In this document: in pieces, positions 31,856 to 43,344 of the stretch
Position numbering within the stretch: position 1 is the first letter of the stretch
Layout: each line of letters starts with the position of its first letter
Notes under the pieces: generated by a model
Databases searched by the model: none
Told to the model about the DNA's origin: nothing
What the model saw: the letters and a program-made list of their open reading frames with translations, nothing else
Position numbers and translations under genes: made by a program
Assembly: GCF_001642475.1 (NCBI RefSeq)
Contig: NW_019173975.1
Span: 202,014 to 266,013, forward strand
Direction of reading: 5' to 3'
Origin: Fonsecaea monophora
Taxonomy: Eukaryota > Ascomycota > Eurotiomycetes > Chaetothyriales > Herpotrichiellaceae
DNA length: 64,000 bases

Positions 31856-34258
31856 ATGACTTCCTTCTTTGGAAAGCTGAAGAGCCAGGTGAGTCCAGAT
31901 CTCTCAAATATACCCGGTGGAGGCTGCGCCAGTTTTCCATTGTCTTTGTTTGTTGGCCGCTGTGGAATAAATAGTAACTAACGGCCTGGTCTCTCCTCAG
32001 AATGCATCTGCACCAGCAGTAGGCGCGTCCACGGCCAAAAAGGACGCAAATGCGCCTTTACCAACCCCTCTCGAGCGCATGCTAGCGAATGCTGGCCCGC
32101 TTCGCAACGATGGCAGTGATAAATTCTTTGGCATGGAAAATGTATGTCTTAGTCTTGCCTGAAAAAAAAAAATCTTTGCCTCCGTTGTTAACACAGCATC
32201 TTTTGCAGTTCGGAAACAGCTGGTCAGTGCTGAAACAACATCCACGCCGAGTGTTCTTGGTCTGATTTTCGCAGCTATTGCAATTCGATCCTGCAGTGTC
32301 TCTATTATTCGGTGCCTTTCCGAGAACACGTCCTTTCGTATCCACGCCGGTCCAACCCTGACGCCGTTGCCCATGCTCAGTTGCACGCTCCTCCTCGAGT
32401 ACCGCCGAATCAACAAAACGGCGCGGCGAAGAAGCCACCCCCTGGGCCTGCATCCTCGCGAAATGCCGGCACTCCTCCTCAACAACAACAGAAGCCCGAG
32501 GATAAAGACTCGCCGGAGTACAAGAAGAAACAGGCGATTTTAAACGGCCCCATTCTGAACATGACTTACGATAACTCACAGGATTATGACATGCCAGAAA
32601 GCCTTTTTACATCGATGAAGGACATATTCGAGGCCATCGTCTTGCATCAGTCGAGGATGGGAGTCGTGAGCGGGCACAGATTTCTCGAGGTTCTTCGTAA
32701 GGAAAATGAGATGTTCAGGTCTGCCATGCACCAGGATGCGCATGAGTTTCTCAACCTCCTTCTCAACACCGTGGTGGAGAATATCGAGGATCACGACAGA
32801 AAAGTGACTGCGCAGAAGAAATCGGAGGAGCCTTCACCCGCAATTGAGCCAGCGACGGATATGGCCAGAACAGAATCAGCGACTGTTTCATTCCCCTCTA
32901 TATTACCAGTTCCGACAGCAAATTCTCCGACAAAGTGGCTACACGGCCTTTTCGAAGGTACACTTACGTCTGAAACCAGATGCTTGACTTGCGAAAACGT
33001 TTCCCAGCGTGACGAACCTTTCCTAGATCTTTCGGTCGATTTGGAGCAGCATTCATCGGTCACCGCGTGTTTACGAAGATTTTCCGAGGAGGAGATGCTC
33101 TGCGAGCGAAACAAGTTCCACTGTGACAATTGTGGCGGCCTCCAGGAAGCAGAGAAACGAATGAAAATCAAGCGACTTCCACGAATATTGGCTTTACACC
33201 TGAAGCGTTTTAAGTATACTGAAGATTTCGGGCGCCTTCAGAAGTTATTCCACAAAGTTGTGTATCCTTATCATTTGAGACTCTTCAACACCACCGACGA
33301 TGCAGAGGATCCTGACCGACTATACGAGCTATATGCAGTGGTCGTTCATATCGGCGGAGGACCATATCATGGCCACTATGTCGCGGTTATCAAAACCCAG
33401 GATCGGGGCTGGCTTCTTTTCGACGACGAGATGGTTGAACCTGTCGACAAAAACTTTGTCCGCAACTTCTTTGGTGATAAACCGGGGCTTGCATGTGCCT
33501 ACGTACTATTTTACCAAGAGACAACACTCGAAGCCGTTCAAAAGGAGCAAAGAATGGAGGGAAAGAGACGAGCTTCGCAAGATCTAACCAATCCCCTAGG
33601 TGTTGATGCCAATCACTCAGCCGAATTGCATCGTGTTGAGACATTCAGTCCAACGGGCTCTCCAGCGTCCACTGCAGAAGCCGCACAATACGCGGCGCTC
33701 GATCACGCGGTCACCGCGCCACCTCAATTTAAGGCCAACGGCCATGTTGAAACACCCCAATCGCCTCCTAATTTCACCCCAGCCAGACCGACCAGTCCTG
33801 TTGTGCAAAGCAAGAAAGAAAAGGCGAAAGAGGAAAAGGCACGGAAAGCGGCAGAGAAACAGGCAGAGAAGGAAAGACAAGAAGCCGAACGACAACGCCG
33901 CAAAGACTTAGCGAACAAAATTACAGAGGCGCACAAGAGACAAGAGGCGGAACTTAAGGCGGCAATGGAAGCAAGTAAGGCGACAAAGGCCGAGGAGGAT
34001 AGGCGTAACGCCCTTGAAAGAGCGCACACCGTTCAAGCAAACGGAAGTAGCCATTCAGGTCTCGATCGGTTCAAACGATCGAAGAGTCTGCGATTCGGAT
34101 CCTTGACCAGAAGAGACAAGCCGCCATCGAATCCATCGGAGGAAAATATGGTTCCCTCAGTAACACCAGAGAGTGCGGATCCTCCAGAAAAAGAGAAGGA
34201 GAAGGAGAAGAGAAATCGTTTCAGCATTCGAAAGAAGTCGTTCGGCGTGTTATCATGA
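31856..34258 (+). CDS. creB: Deubiquitinase CreB (USP12/46, Ubp9/13 family)
   Basis: Ubiquitin C-terminal hydrolase; in Aspergillus nidulans CreB works with the WD40 protein CreC in carbon catabolite repression. Four exons: 31856-31888, 32001-32141, 32209-32222, 32275-34258; 723 residues. The N-terminus DGSDKFFGMEN-FGNSCYCNSILQ is the USP Cys box; the catalytic Cys is residue 63, whose codon TGC is split TG|C by the third intron. The His box is GGPYHGHYVAV (His430). Zinc-binding cysteines are CLTCENV and CDNC. The C-terminal ~200 residues contain a long Lys/Glu/Ala coiled coil (about 560-630), as in CreB, and end in a basic Ser-rich tail. Exon 3 is only 14 bases. The usual GNTCY is GNSCY here. 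Confidence 0.93.
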
Positions 34259-35847
34259 CGAAGGCGCAGGTGCCAGCGCAGTTTCGAGTGGATTTATCTT
34301 CGACATTGGTTTGCATTGCACATATATCTTTTGACGCATTATTAGAAGCCGACGAAGCGAAACTAATGTTTGGGGATCTTGCCATGGTTGGTCTACCTGG
34401 AACTTATACTCCTGGCAGCACAAAATCGTCGATATATCTGTCCGTTGTCAGCCGGACCACCTTCGCGTGTGAATTGCACGCTCACGCTCTCGAATTTATG
34501 ACTGGGTTACGAAACTTTACTATACGGTGACGGCATTTACACGGCGCCTTCATCGTCAGCATGACTTTACTCTACCCAGTGTTTCGCCATTGCTCGGTTG
34601 GCAAGCCGATATATCAAATAGACGGTCAGGTCGCGAGCATTCCTACGACGGAAAACTATGTATTCATCGACGACGCAGCTAGTGCGTCGAAAAACAAAAC
34701 ACGGTCTCAGCTTGGATGATCCCGGACAAGTCAGGTGCCATGGAAGATATCGAGAGGTAGCAGGGCCGATAAGGTCCAGTTCGAGAACCGGTTGACAGGG
34801 CTTGTGGGCACGTGGCTTCGCGTGGCCTGTGTTGGCTATGCCGTGGTCCAATCCGATTATGGCGGGACTAAAGACATGAGGACTTCCGACTTGGAGATGC
34901 GAATGATCCTGACCTGCGTGTTGAATACTCTTGTCATTCTCGCTGGTGGCCAAGTGAAAAGTGCGGAGCGTTTCGTTTAATAAAGGTGAAAACACATTTA
35001 AAAACCTACAGGGGGAGCAATATCAAAAATCGCATATAGGTGAAAGAAAAGAAAACAGAGACGATCATGAATATAGATCTTGCCAGAAATATTAGTCCTC
35101 TGGATTCATTTCGGCGCTGGTGCCTCGATGTTCCCCGGACCGTGTTTTCTTTGCTTGCCCAATATTCCCATAAGCCTCAGGTAGTTGGATTGACATCCAC
35201 GTCCGGTTGGGCATGTCCCTGGTCTGCCACGCAGAGGTGGACGGAGCCTCGCTCAGGGACTGCAGCCAGACAAGACTCCTGCATTTCCACCGCCATTCGT
35301 AGGTCACGGTCCGCTTTTACTAGGGAGCAGTACACGGTGAGCTCACCCCTTTCGCAGCGTTCCGGGGCTGTTGAGCACGCCCGCCAAGACGGGTGTGGTG
35401 TAGCGCTGGCTCGGACTCGAAGCTGTGCTCGATCTCTGCTTCAGATCAATCTACCTGGTGGCTCGCCGAGTCGAGGGTCGGCTGTTTTCGAGATCCAAAA
35501 GGCCGATGACGGCTTATGGGGCGAGCTGGCTCTGAAGGGGAGATCGGCCGAGTGATTCAGTGTCAGTCCGCCGCCACGAGCGGACGATATGCAACATTTC
35601 CATCTCTCGAATCTCGAGTTTTAGGCTTCCAGCGACTGATACATCCATGTCTGATACTCTTCGCCCGGATCATTCGTAGTATGGGTTGCAGATAGAGCAT
35701 TGGATCGCTCGGCTTGCAAGTGTCCGTGTATCTGATATTTTGCCTTTGGTTTTTCTCAGTTCGTGTGGCATGCCAACCAAGTGAACGACCCGAATTTCTC
35801 ATGAACCGGCCCCATTGAGTCGATGGTGGTGCTGGTGGGAGCTGATA
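34259..35847. other. 1.6-kb intergenic region, creB / YOS1 3' ends
   Basis: Convergent genes flank this stretch. The minus frame 34567-34995 and plus frame 35040-35555 are open but lack plausible starts or family motifs. Nothing else seen. Confidence 0.5.
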
Positions 35848-36480
35848 TCATCCGAGCATAATTTCATAAATGATAATCAAAGAATTCAACAGGATCAGCG
35901 GCACTGTTTCCATCCCCCCAATAACGAGCTTTTGTTAGCACAGTTCAGAATCACCACCAGGCGGAAAAACTTTCGCGGCCACGCCCCTAATGCAGCATGC
36001 CAGGCCAGGTCATGTTGGGAGGTGTACTAACCTCGACATAGCGTGCGGACACTCGATATCAGGTTGATGCCTTTGCTGCGAAAGCTCTCCGGGTCCTGAC
36101 CGGGAGCACCGAACGCAGCGCCGGCAGAAGGGTCGTTCAAAGAGGTTTTGCCCCAGCCAACTGTTTACGCCAAGTTTGATCCGTTAGTCCTTTTGTATTT
36201 TGCTTCATCTTGATCTTTCCTGAACGATGCGCGGCGCGAGACAGAAACAATAGTGGGGGAAAGAGAGAGAGTATGAAGAATGCAGGATCGGTGAGATTCG
36301 GGGTTGGACGTACTTCGAGCGAGGAAGCGGTCTTCAGACAGGATCGCGATGGCGTTGAGGAGAAGGCAACTCGCTGATGCAGAAGACAGTCGGTTAGTGT
36401 CACAGCACCACTGTAAGAGAAGGGAATCTGGTCTGGTACTCACCGTAGATGAACGGCCCGAAGCCAAAAAGACTGAGCAT
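35848..36480 (-). CDS. YOS1: ER-to-Golgi transport protein Yos1
   Basis: Small membrane protein of the Yos1/IER3IP1 family; in yeast it binds Yip1-Yif1 and is needed for COPII vesicle traffic. Four exons on the minus strand: 36480-36444, 36373-36314, 36160-36032, 35903-35848; 93 residues. Spliced motifs: N-terminal FGFGPFIYASCLLLNAIAIL (membrane helix), then SEDRFLARIGWG, the family hallmark, then a loop, then RTLCRVPLILLNSLIIIYEI with a second helix at the C-terminus. Each intron has GT..AG borders (donors GTGAGT, GTACGT, GTTAGT) and reading phase is kept at all three joins. No exon is longer than 129 bases, so it escapes an open-frame scan. Divergent from the cupin gene. Confidence 0.93.
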
Positions 36481-37390
36481 TGTTGTCGGTCTTGGTCGGA
36501 CGGGTTTAAACGTCCTATGCGCAAGGATGAATGCGACAAGAGAGACACTATCCTTTGAAGTCACAGCTCGAGCATAGGATCTGCAGTGAATGAACAGGGG
36601 ATGGTCAAGAGATATCCAAGTGTTGCATGTTGAAGCCACGAAAGCATGATCGGCGCAGGGAACATCATACGGCCGAGCATCCGAGCCAACGTGAGCTAAC
36701 GGGTTGGTAGAATGTGTCCCAAGTCCCAATCACAAGTTCCCCACTCAGCTACGGAGTACCGAATACAGATCCATCGAAGATTGTAAAATCTTACCGCTGT
36801 CCACATATTTATATATCTGCCCCTATCTGCCATATGCAAGTGGGCGACGGGCCGGAAAAGGAAATCAAAGACATGGGATAGCCCCATCGGGACATTGCAT
36901 CTTTGATATCCCAACCTCATTGGGAAACCTCTTTCGGAAACCCGCTTCCTATATCATGCGTCTCAGTGTACCGAGTACAATACCTTGCCTGTCAGCCTCA
37001 GTGGCCTTACCGGACTCAGATACATGATGTCTCCTGAGAGATACCTTTGCGACCGAATTCTAGCTCAATAGACTCCATCAGATATCGCAGATGAACATCT
37101 TTTTTCGAGAAGCCGAGGGTATCATGGACCGAGTCGTGGGATCTTCCATCTCCGCACCACTCATGGCATGCGAACGTCGATAGCGTGCGTAGGCGGGGTC
37201 GGAGCTGCCACATCTATCAACTGACTCAGATAAAGAAGGAATGCAGCAGGGCTTAACAGTCTATATAAGACGTCTGGGTGTGCATGTTCCATCTCCTATC
37301 TCCTCTCCATCCTCCCAAGTTATCAAGAGTTTTGCCAGAGCACCATTGAAATCTGATCTCCCCTGCAATATCGGTCGCATACCATCCACC
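36481..37390. promoter_or_regulatory. Divergent intergenic region, YOS1 / cupin
   Basis: About 0.9 kb. No gene seen. Holds the YOS1 promoter and the cupin promoter with a TATA-like element. Confidence 0.5.
37262..37269 (+). promoter_or_regulatory. TATA-box-like element of the cupin gene
   Basis: The sequence tatataag lies 122 bases before the cupin ATG and matches the TATAWAW consensus. The distance is reasonable for a fungal TATA promoter. A TATA promoter suggests regulated rather than constant expression (inference). Confidence 0.45.
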
Positions 37391-37954
37391 ATGTCTGGAA
37401 TGCTCCAATCTGTCACCGACCTACCCCCTGTCAAGCGACACATAGCAACCCACGATGCCAACGGCAAGAGCGTGTATCTGGATTCGCCTGCACAACAATA
37501 CTTCCCCGTCCCGAACGTCGGTGGGCTTGCCCGTTCCTTTTCCGTGTCGTCGGTCCCAGCCAAACTCGAAAACGACGAAGACGTGAAAGCGTATCTTGGC
37601 ACCGACGGACCAACAAGCTGGACGTCCCCAAACATTGTCACACCAAATGGAGTGAACCTGCTCATTGTCGATCTGGCGCCTGGAGGGTCGAGTGTGATGC
37701 ATCGGACCGTGTCCATTGACTTTTCTGTCTGTGTGATCGGGGAGATTGAGCATGAGTTGGACGGTGGAGAGAGGGTCTTGTTGAAGCCAGGGGACCATAT
37801 TGTCCAACGAGGCACCATGCATCGGTGGCACAACGCCTCCAAGACCAAGCCAGCGAGATTCATCGCCACCACGGTCTCTTGCGTGCCATTCGACATTGCT
37901 GGCAAACAGCTGGAGGAGATTCACCTGCCGCCGGATTCGCAAGAGAAGTTGTAA
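37391..37954 (+). CDS. Cupin-domain protein
   Basis: Single exon, 187 residues from the ATG that starts MSGMLQSV; the frame is open 50 codons further upstream but that part overlaps the TATA-like element. One cupin barrel covers about residues 90-165. Motif 1 is degenerate (PGGSSVMHRTVSIDFSVCVI, with a single His), and motif 2 is PGDHIVQRGTMHRWHN. The hydrophobic-acidic pattern IGEIEHELDGGE lies between. Single-cupin proteins of this kind in filamentous fungi are mostly uncharacterised; some are decarboxylases or isomerases in secondary metabolism. With one metal His in motif 1 and two in motif 2, metal binding is plausible. No partner biosynthetic genes are adjacent. Confidence 0.85.
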   Translation: MSGMLQSVTDLPPVKRHIATHDANGKSVYLDSPAQQYFPVPNVGGLARSFSVSSVPAKLENDEDVKAYLGTDGPTSWTSPNIVTPNGVNLLIVDLAPGGSSVMHRTVSIDFSVCVIGEIEHELDGGERVLLKPGDHIVQRGTMHRWHNASKTKPARFIATTVSCVPFDIAGKQLEEIHLPPDSQEKL

Positions 37955-38162
37955 CTTCTAACAGGATAGCCAATGGCAGGAATGGCCCGCCCATCAAATA
38001 AACATCTACATTCGCTTCTCGTTCCACTGTGTTTCTGCCTCACCTGTCTCCACTAACTGCCTCATATTCACTGCTCTCCAGGCAATCACATGCCAGTCGG
38101 AAAATCACAGCCATATTAATTGCAATCCCAGAAATCTCTCCAACATATCCCAACAAAGAAGT

Positions 38163-38640
38163 TCACACAGCGGTAAAGAGACCTATAATACCTGCGATCT
38201 TCGAGGGATCATGTTCGGGAAAGTTTAGTGGGTTTGGTGGGAGGGGCCTTTCCAGACGTGGCCGCTGCTTAGCAGTAAGGTCTCGCCACGTCAAAAACCG
38301 AAGAAGTAAGATTCCATCTTACAGAGTAGGTCATAGAACCAATACAGTGGCTGTTGTAAGATTGCTCGATAACGCTCACCACCGGGGTGAGGACAGGAGC
38401 CGCAACACCTACTGAGGTTCGAGTGGGAAAGGTAATATCAGCTTGGTCGGATTCACTAAACTTTTTGCCATTTGAGATGAAGAAGTATTCGGTTCGATTC
38501 CCAGATGGATCAAACACTTCTTTTTTGTAGCCACCGTGATCCCGGGATTGTCCATGTGTGAAGTGAAAGGTGGTGGTTGAAATGGTATCACAAGGCTGTG
38601 GGGACAAGGCTGAAGCTACATCATATACCCACCCATCCAT
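38163..38640 (-). CDS. Candidate small two-exon gene, unknown function
   Basis: Minus-strand model: exon 38640-38323 (106 codons) starting MDGWVYDVASAL, a 58-base intron with donor GTAAGA and acceptor GCTAAGCAG, then exon 38264-38163 ending HDPSKIAGIIGLFTAV and a stop; 139 residues. Phase is kept at the join. The first exon reads like a globular Thr/Ser-rich polypeptide (FHFTHGQSRDHGGYKKEV). The second is Pro-rich, then a short hydrophobic end. I recognise no family. The ATG is only 84 bases from the divergent ALG12 start, so both would share a compact promoter. Intron size and splice sites fit the neighbours, but there is no homology evidence I can name; it may be non-coding. Confidence 0.4.
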
Positions 38641-38724
38641 CCTCACCCTCTGTCAACCTCATTCATTATCACTCAAGTACATGTTGATCCTTCTAATCAA
38701 ACTGTTGGCACTCCTGAACAAAGA

Positions 38725-40710
38725 ATGAGCATGAGTCGACTCGAGCTCTGGCATTCATCCTACTTTCTTTTCCCATTTCTCACCCTGTGCCACCTGTACA
38801 TCTCCCCCTATACCAAAGTCGAAGAATCCTTCAATATCCAAGCTGTCCATGACATACTGGAATATGGCGTGCCTACCCATAACGCAAATGTCAAATTCAA
38901 GGCCCTCTATGACCATATGACATTTCCTGGCGCCGTGCCTCGGACATTCATTGGGGCTGTGGTTCTAGCAGCCGTTGCGAGGCCGTTTGTTTGGCTCGGA
39001 AATCTTGATGGGAGACAGCAGCAACTACTCGGTGAGAGAGACACACAGCATCCAGGATCGAACCGTACTGCCATACACTTTTCATCACTGACTCTGGATA
39101 CCCTAGTCCGCTCGATTCTCGGTCTCTTCAATGCAGCTGCTCTCACCTACTATGCATCAGGTGTGAGGCGAGCCTATGGCAAGACTGCCGCAGCTTGGTA
39201 CACCATTCTCCAAGCAAGTCAGTTTCATGTGTGGTATTATTCGTCGCGGACATTGCCCAACATGTTCGCCTTTGGGATGAGTATGTGGCCCGCGTCCACT
39301 CCGTACCAACTGGAAGACTGCTAAAACAAGGACCGTCCAGGCACGATTGCACTCTCCCTCCTCCTCCCGGTTACGCCGTCGACCACAGAATCCCTGGTCA
39401 AACGAAACAAGCTGGCACTGTACCTGCTCACCCTCGCAGCTATCATATTCCGCTCCGAGATTGCTCTTCTTCTAGGCTGTCAATGCCTTTACATGCTGCT
39501 CCGCCCGGGGTTCAACCTCCCCGTGGCCATCTCCCTGATCCGCAGGATCTTCATCCCGGCCATCCTCACCGCGACGGTCACAGGCCTTTTGTTGACCGTG
39601 TCTGTCGACACCTTTTTCTGGCAGTCGCCAAAACCTCTGTGGCCCGAACTCGTGGCCTTCTTGTCCAACGTCTTCCCACCGGAGGGGAGCCTCGGGGCCT
39701 CTGCTTGGGGGACGAGTCCCTGGCATTGGTACTTCACCAACGCTCTGCCGCGACTTCTGATGAATCCCCTGGTGGTGGTGGTGCTGATACCTGCCGCCTT
39801 CATTTACCCCGGCATAGCAACGTCGAGCTTGGACCTCATAGTCCCCTCGATGGGCTATGTCTGTTTATATTCGTGCCTCGCTCACAAAGAGACACGCTTC
39901 CTCTTCCCCGTCATTCCCCCATTGACAGCAGCAGGCGCCAGAGTCGCTGCTCACATCTCCACCCTCGGCGATCGCCATCTGCGCCACTACCTCGTCACAA
40001 ACCTGATCGTCCTGACTACAATCCTCACCGCGCTTCTCTCCCACTTGTTCCTCCTCCCGCTGTCTGCGCAGACCTACCCAGGCGCCCAGGCGCTGTCGTC
40101 CCTGCACGCCCTCTCGCTCAACTACCCACCGCAACCGACCGTCCGCGTGCACCTGACCAACCTCGCCCTGCAGACGGGGGTGACGCACTTCCTCTCCACG
40201 CCGTCGCTCACGAACTCGTCAGGCCACGGCCGGCCCGTCTTCTACCTCCCCGGCTCACCGTCGGGCGACAAGCCGGCGCTCGTGTCGACGCTGCGCACGC
40301 GGTGGGTCTACGACAAATCGGACAACGAGACCGACCTGCTCTCCCCGATGTTCTGGGCGCGGTTTGACTACGTCGTCATCGAGGACCCCGCCCGCGTCAT
40401 CGGCCGCTGGGACGTCGTCGACAAGGTCCCCTCGCTGGGACCTCTGCGCCTCGTCGGCCCCGACGTCGGCAGGGGTACGCTGGTCCTGGGCGGCAGGGGC
40501 GAGAGGAGGGAAGACGACGCCCTCGCCCGCCTCGTGGACGCCATGTACGGCGAAAAGGTGAAATGGTTATACGGAGTCGTGCACGATCTGCTCAGGGAAG
40601 GCTATGGACTGCACAACGTGCTGGGTCGGCGAGCGAGTTGGACAAAGGGGTGGTGGGTGCACTGGGGGCTGGAGAACAGGTTGTACATTCTAAAGAGGGC
40701 ACAGTCGTAG
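38725..40710 (+). CDS. ALG12: ALG12 alpha-1,6-mannosyltransferase
   Basis: ER-membrane mannosyltransferase (GT22) that adds the eighth mannose to the dolichol-linked N-glycan precursor. Two exons, 38725-39280 and 39341-40710, with a 60-base intron whose branch site reads gctaaaac; 641 residues. Conserved ALG12 block near the N-terminus: SPYTKVEESFNIQAVHDIL and YDHMTFPGAVPRTFIG. The join restores NMFAFGMSTIALSLLLP, followed by membrane helices (LALYLLTLAAIIFRSEIALL). Several hydrophobic segments cover about residues 10-450; the C-terminal part is lumenal, with motifs FDYVVIEDP. Exon 2 is very GC-rich, which opens a spurious 390-codon frame in another phase. Family is sure; ALG12 versus ALG9 is by the VEESFN/FPGAVPRTF pattern. 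Confidence 0.92.
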
Positions 40711-40941
40711 TAGTAGCAGTAGTAGGGGGAGGAGGCGGAGGAGAGTGGCGTTTTCGCCATCAAGACGGTCCATGGCATGAAATGATAGACACTTTTTTTT
40801 CTTGGGTTGGTCTCCTCTTTTTATGATACTGGGGAAAAAAACCCTTTTTCCATCCATCTATCCGACCAGGACACCACCACCACCACCACCACTCGTCTCG
40901 TATCTCACTCCATTGGTTACCTGCTCACCTGCTTCCTGCTA

Positions 40942-42045
40942 CTATCTCTGCTCCAACGTCCCGATCCGGGCCTCGAGCTCTCTGACTCTCCCTCCCAGAA
41001 TCTCAACGTTCTCCTTCATGACGCCTCCCAACTCGGCCATGCCCTTCTCGACCGTGTCGACCGCTTCCCTCCACCGGGCAATCTCCTCCCTGGTCTCGCC
41101 CTGGCGCTTCTCCAACGCGTCCACCAGGGCCTTGGCCTGTGCCGCGCCGTCGTGGATCACGCTCAGCGTCCGCAGCCGCTCCAGCACGACGGGCAACAGG
41201 GGCTGCAGGTCCTGGATGGTGGGGAGGACGTTGTACAGCGCCGTGATCTTGGAGGATTGCTCGTCCAGGAAGAGCTTGCTCTGGATCTGCAGAGATTCCT
41301 CGCCGGGTCCCGCCGCGGCGGCGGTGGCGGCGGCGTCAGCGATGTTCTCTCCCGGTTTGCTCTCGACAGCGTGCGCATTGGCTGCCGCGGCGGCGACACT
41401 ACTGCTGGTGGTTGAGAATCCCCGAAGGCGAGGGCGGGCGTTGGAATGCACCGTCGCCGAGACGAGCTGTTGCATCCGCTTGTCGTGGAGGTCGGCCAGG
41501 GACGCGAGGGCTTGTTTGCGAGAGGCGGCCAGACGGTCCGACTCGCTGATCAGAGTCTTGAGTCGCGCGGAAATGGTCTCCAGCAGCGCCGTGTTGCCTT
41601 GAGATGCAGATGTGGACGGGGCGTCTCCTGACGCGGTTGCTTGTGGTGCGAGCGTGGCGGATAAGGTCGTGACCTGCGTGGACAGGCTTGCGAGAGTCGG
41701 GAGGATGGCCCCAGTCTGAGAAGCTGCACTTGTAGAGGCGACACCCAACGCAGATTCCAGGGCGGCGAGACGGTCCGAAAAGGCTGCCACGGCAGATAGG
41801 GTGGCCGGCGCAGCTTGTGCTGCTGCTGCCTCTGCGTTCGACGACATCGTGCCACTCTCTTTCTGCTGATGTCGCTGGCCTTGCAGGGAACTCGACTTCA
41901 ATCTTGAGAGGAATTCGTCCTCCGCCGAGGTGCCGGTCTTCAATCTGGCCTTCATGCTTAAACCGTCCAACACCCGACTGAGTTCTCGCACACCATCCAC
42001 ATCGACGTCTTGGTCGGCTGCAGCTGCGCCCCCAATTCCTTGATT

Positions 42046-42081
<36 letters not shown>

Positions 42082-42665
42082 TTGTTGCTGCTGCTCCTCC
42101 AGGCTATCCTCAAATTCCCCGTCCTCGTCCTTGTCATTCTCTTTCTCCCTCTCCCTCCTCTCCAACTCTAGCCTAACCTCCTCGGCCTCGCGCTTCAGTC
42201 TCGCCAATTTGGTGGCCAGCGTCTCCTCCTCACTGTCACTCGGATCGCCGCCGTCCTCTATCCCATTTCCTTGATGCCACCGCCTTCTCCGCCGCGCACT
42301 CCACGTCCGGTATGCGCGTCTAGTGCCCCCAATTGAGTCGGAGAAGTCGACGTCCCGGGCGTCAACCACCGAGGGTTCAAACCGCCGCCGCGCACCGTCA
42401 CGGTCGAGTGGATGGCGATCGAGGCCGGGGCGGGATTCGTCATCGTCACCCTCATCGGACGGGGAGGGTGAGATCGTGCGCACTGTCCCCGTTGGTAGCG
42501 TGGAGACATCGTCTGCTAGTTCTGGCGTCTCGTATACCTCGGGGGCAGCGTCCTAGCGGGAGCAAGTGACGGTCAGCGAAAGAGTACTTAGATGTTCTTC
42601 CATAGAGTAGATCCGAGAGAGCTTACCAGATCCGGCAGACCGGCATACTTCTTACTGACAGACAT
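40942..42665 (-). CDS. Dynactin subunit 2 (dynamitin, p50)
   Basis: Shoulder subunit of dynactin, linking the p150 arm to the Arp1 filament for dynein-driven nuclear and vesicle movement. Two exons: 42665-42627 (MSVSKKYAGLPDL) and 42552-40942; intron 74 bases; 549 residues. The first exon gives the conserved start of dynamitin, and exon 2 opens with DAAPEVYETPEL, also typical. The remainder is acidic linker, then long coiled coils with heptads near LATKLARLKREAEEVRLELERR and at the C-terminus (VRELEARIGTLEQR). A run of 16 glutamines sits at about residue 155. The Ala-rich middle is low complexity. Family assignment rests on both termini and the coiled-coil layout. Yeast counterpart is Jnm1. 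Confidence 0.88.
42046..42093 (-). repeat. CAG/CAA trinucleotide repeat (polyglutamine)
   Basis: Sixteen glutamine codons in the dynamitin gene: two CAG, three CAA, ten CAG, one CAA in coding order. The pure CAG block could change length between strains. Confidence 0.9.
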
Positions 42666-43344
42666 TGTACTCGTTCTTGGGCACTTGCGTTTGGATTCTT
42701 ACAAGGACGACGTAGATCCTCTGTGCATTCGTCGAGACCGTAACTTTTTGGAGGTGAACCAGAAGACGCGAAGTTTATCCGGAGTTTATCCGTCAGACTT
42801 CGCGACGGTCGTCAGGTCGTCAGGCCAAACAATTCGGCGCCTACGTACTATTTCATCATCACTGAGTTGTAGGTACAAAGGTCCCAGGTATTAACTCTTA
42901 GGGGAGTGTACAAGGGCAGGAAGTTCGTAGGCGAGCCAGAAGCTGTTTTAAGTCTTCTTGATTTCTCTTGTCTTTTGCTCTCCTGAGATAATTCTCCAAC
43001 TCGAGGAGAACGGCAGTTCCGGATGGTTGGGTCCTAGACATGACGAAAAGCGGGAAACACTGGAAGATTCACGCGAAGAAGTTCCTTTCCACAGAGGAAG
43101 GGTCAGCCTTGTTCGTTTCGTTGTGCTCCCCCCGCCAGCTAGCTAGTTCATTGCCACATCGTAGCACAGGAAGCAGGTCTCCAGGTCCAAAGAGGAGGAT
43201 CGAGGCCAAGCATAGGTACACCAACGGCACTTTCATTAGCATTCATGATCGAAGAGGAACCACCCGTCAGTGAGAGCATGAAACCGACTCAGCATGTCAA
43301 ACGCCCGCTCCAGGCTTTCTCGCCCGCACTTTAACTCCCCGGCA
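42666..43344. other. Intergenic region, dynamitin 5' / SNX4 3'
   Basis: About 680 bases holding the dynamitin promoter. Short frames only. The duplicated phrase gaagtttatccggagtttatccg occurs around 42770-42793 as a small direct repeat (gtttatccg twice). Confidence 0.5.

Noticed and set aside
34567..34995. 142-codon minus-strand frame between creB and YOS1
   Set aside because: Starts with GTG, no splice-supported extension, no motif.
38480..38510. tRNA-like T-loop ggttcgattcc
   Set aside because: The flanking bases do not form the T stem, and no acceptor or anticodon stems fit; it lies in the candidate gene's first exon.
39195..40367. A 390-codon plus-strand frame overlapping ALG12
   Set aside because: It lies in another phase over the GC-rich second exon of ALG12, has a Pro/Arg-rich composition typical of shadow frames, and no motif.
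40802..41602. A 266-codon plus-strand frame opposite dynamitin
   Set aside because: Antisense shadow of the Ala/Ser-rich dynamitin coding exon; no independent features.
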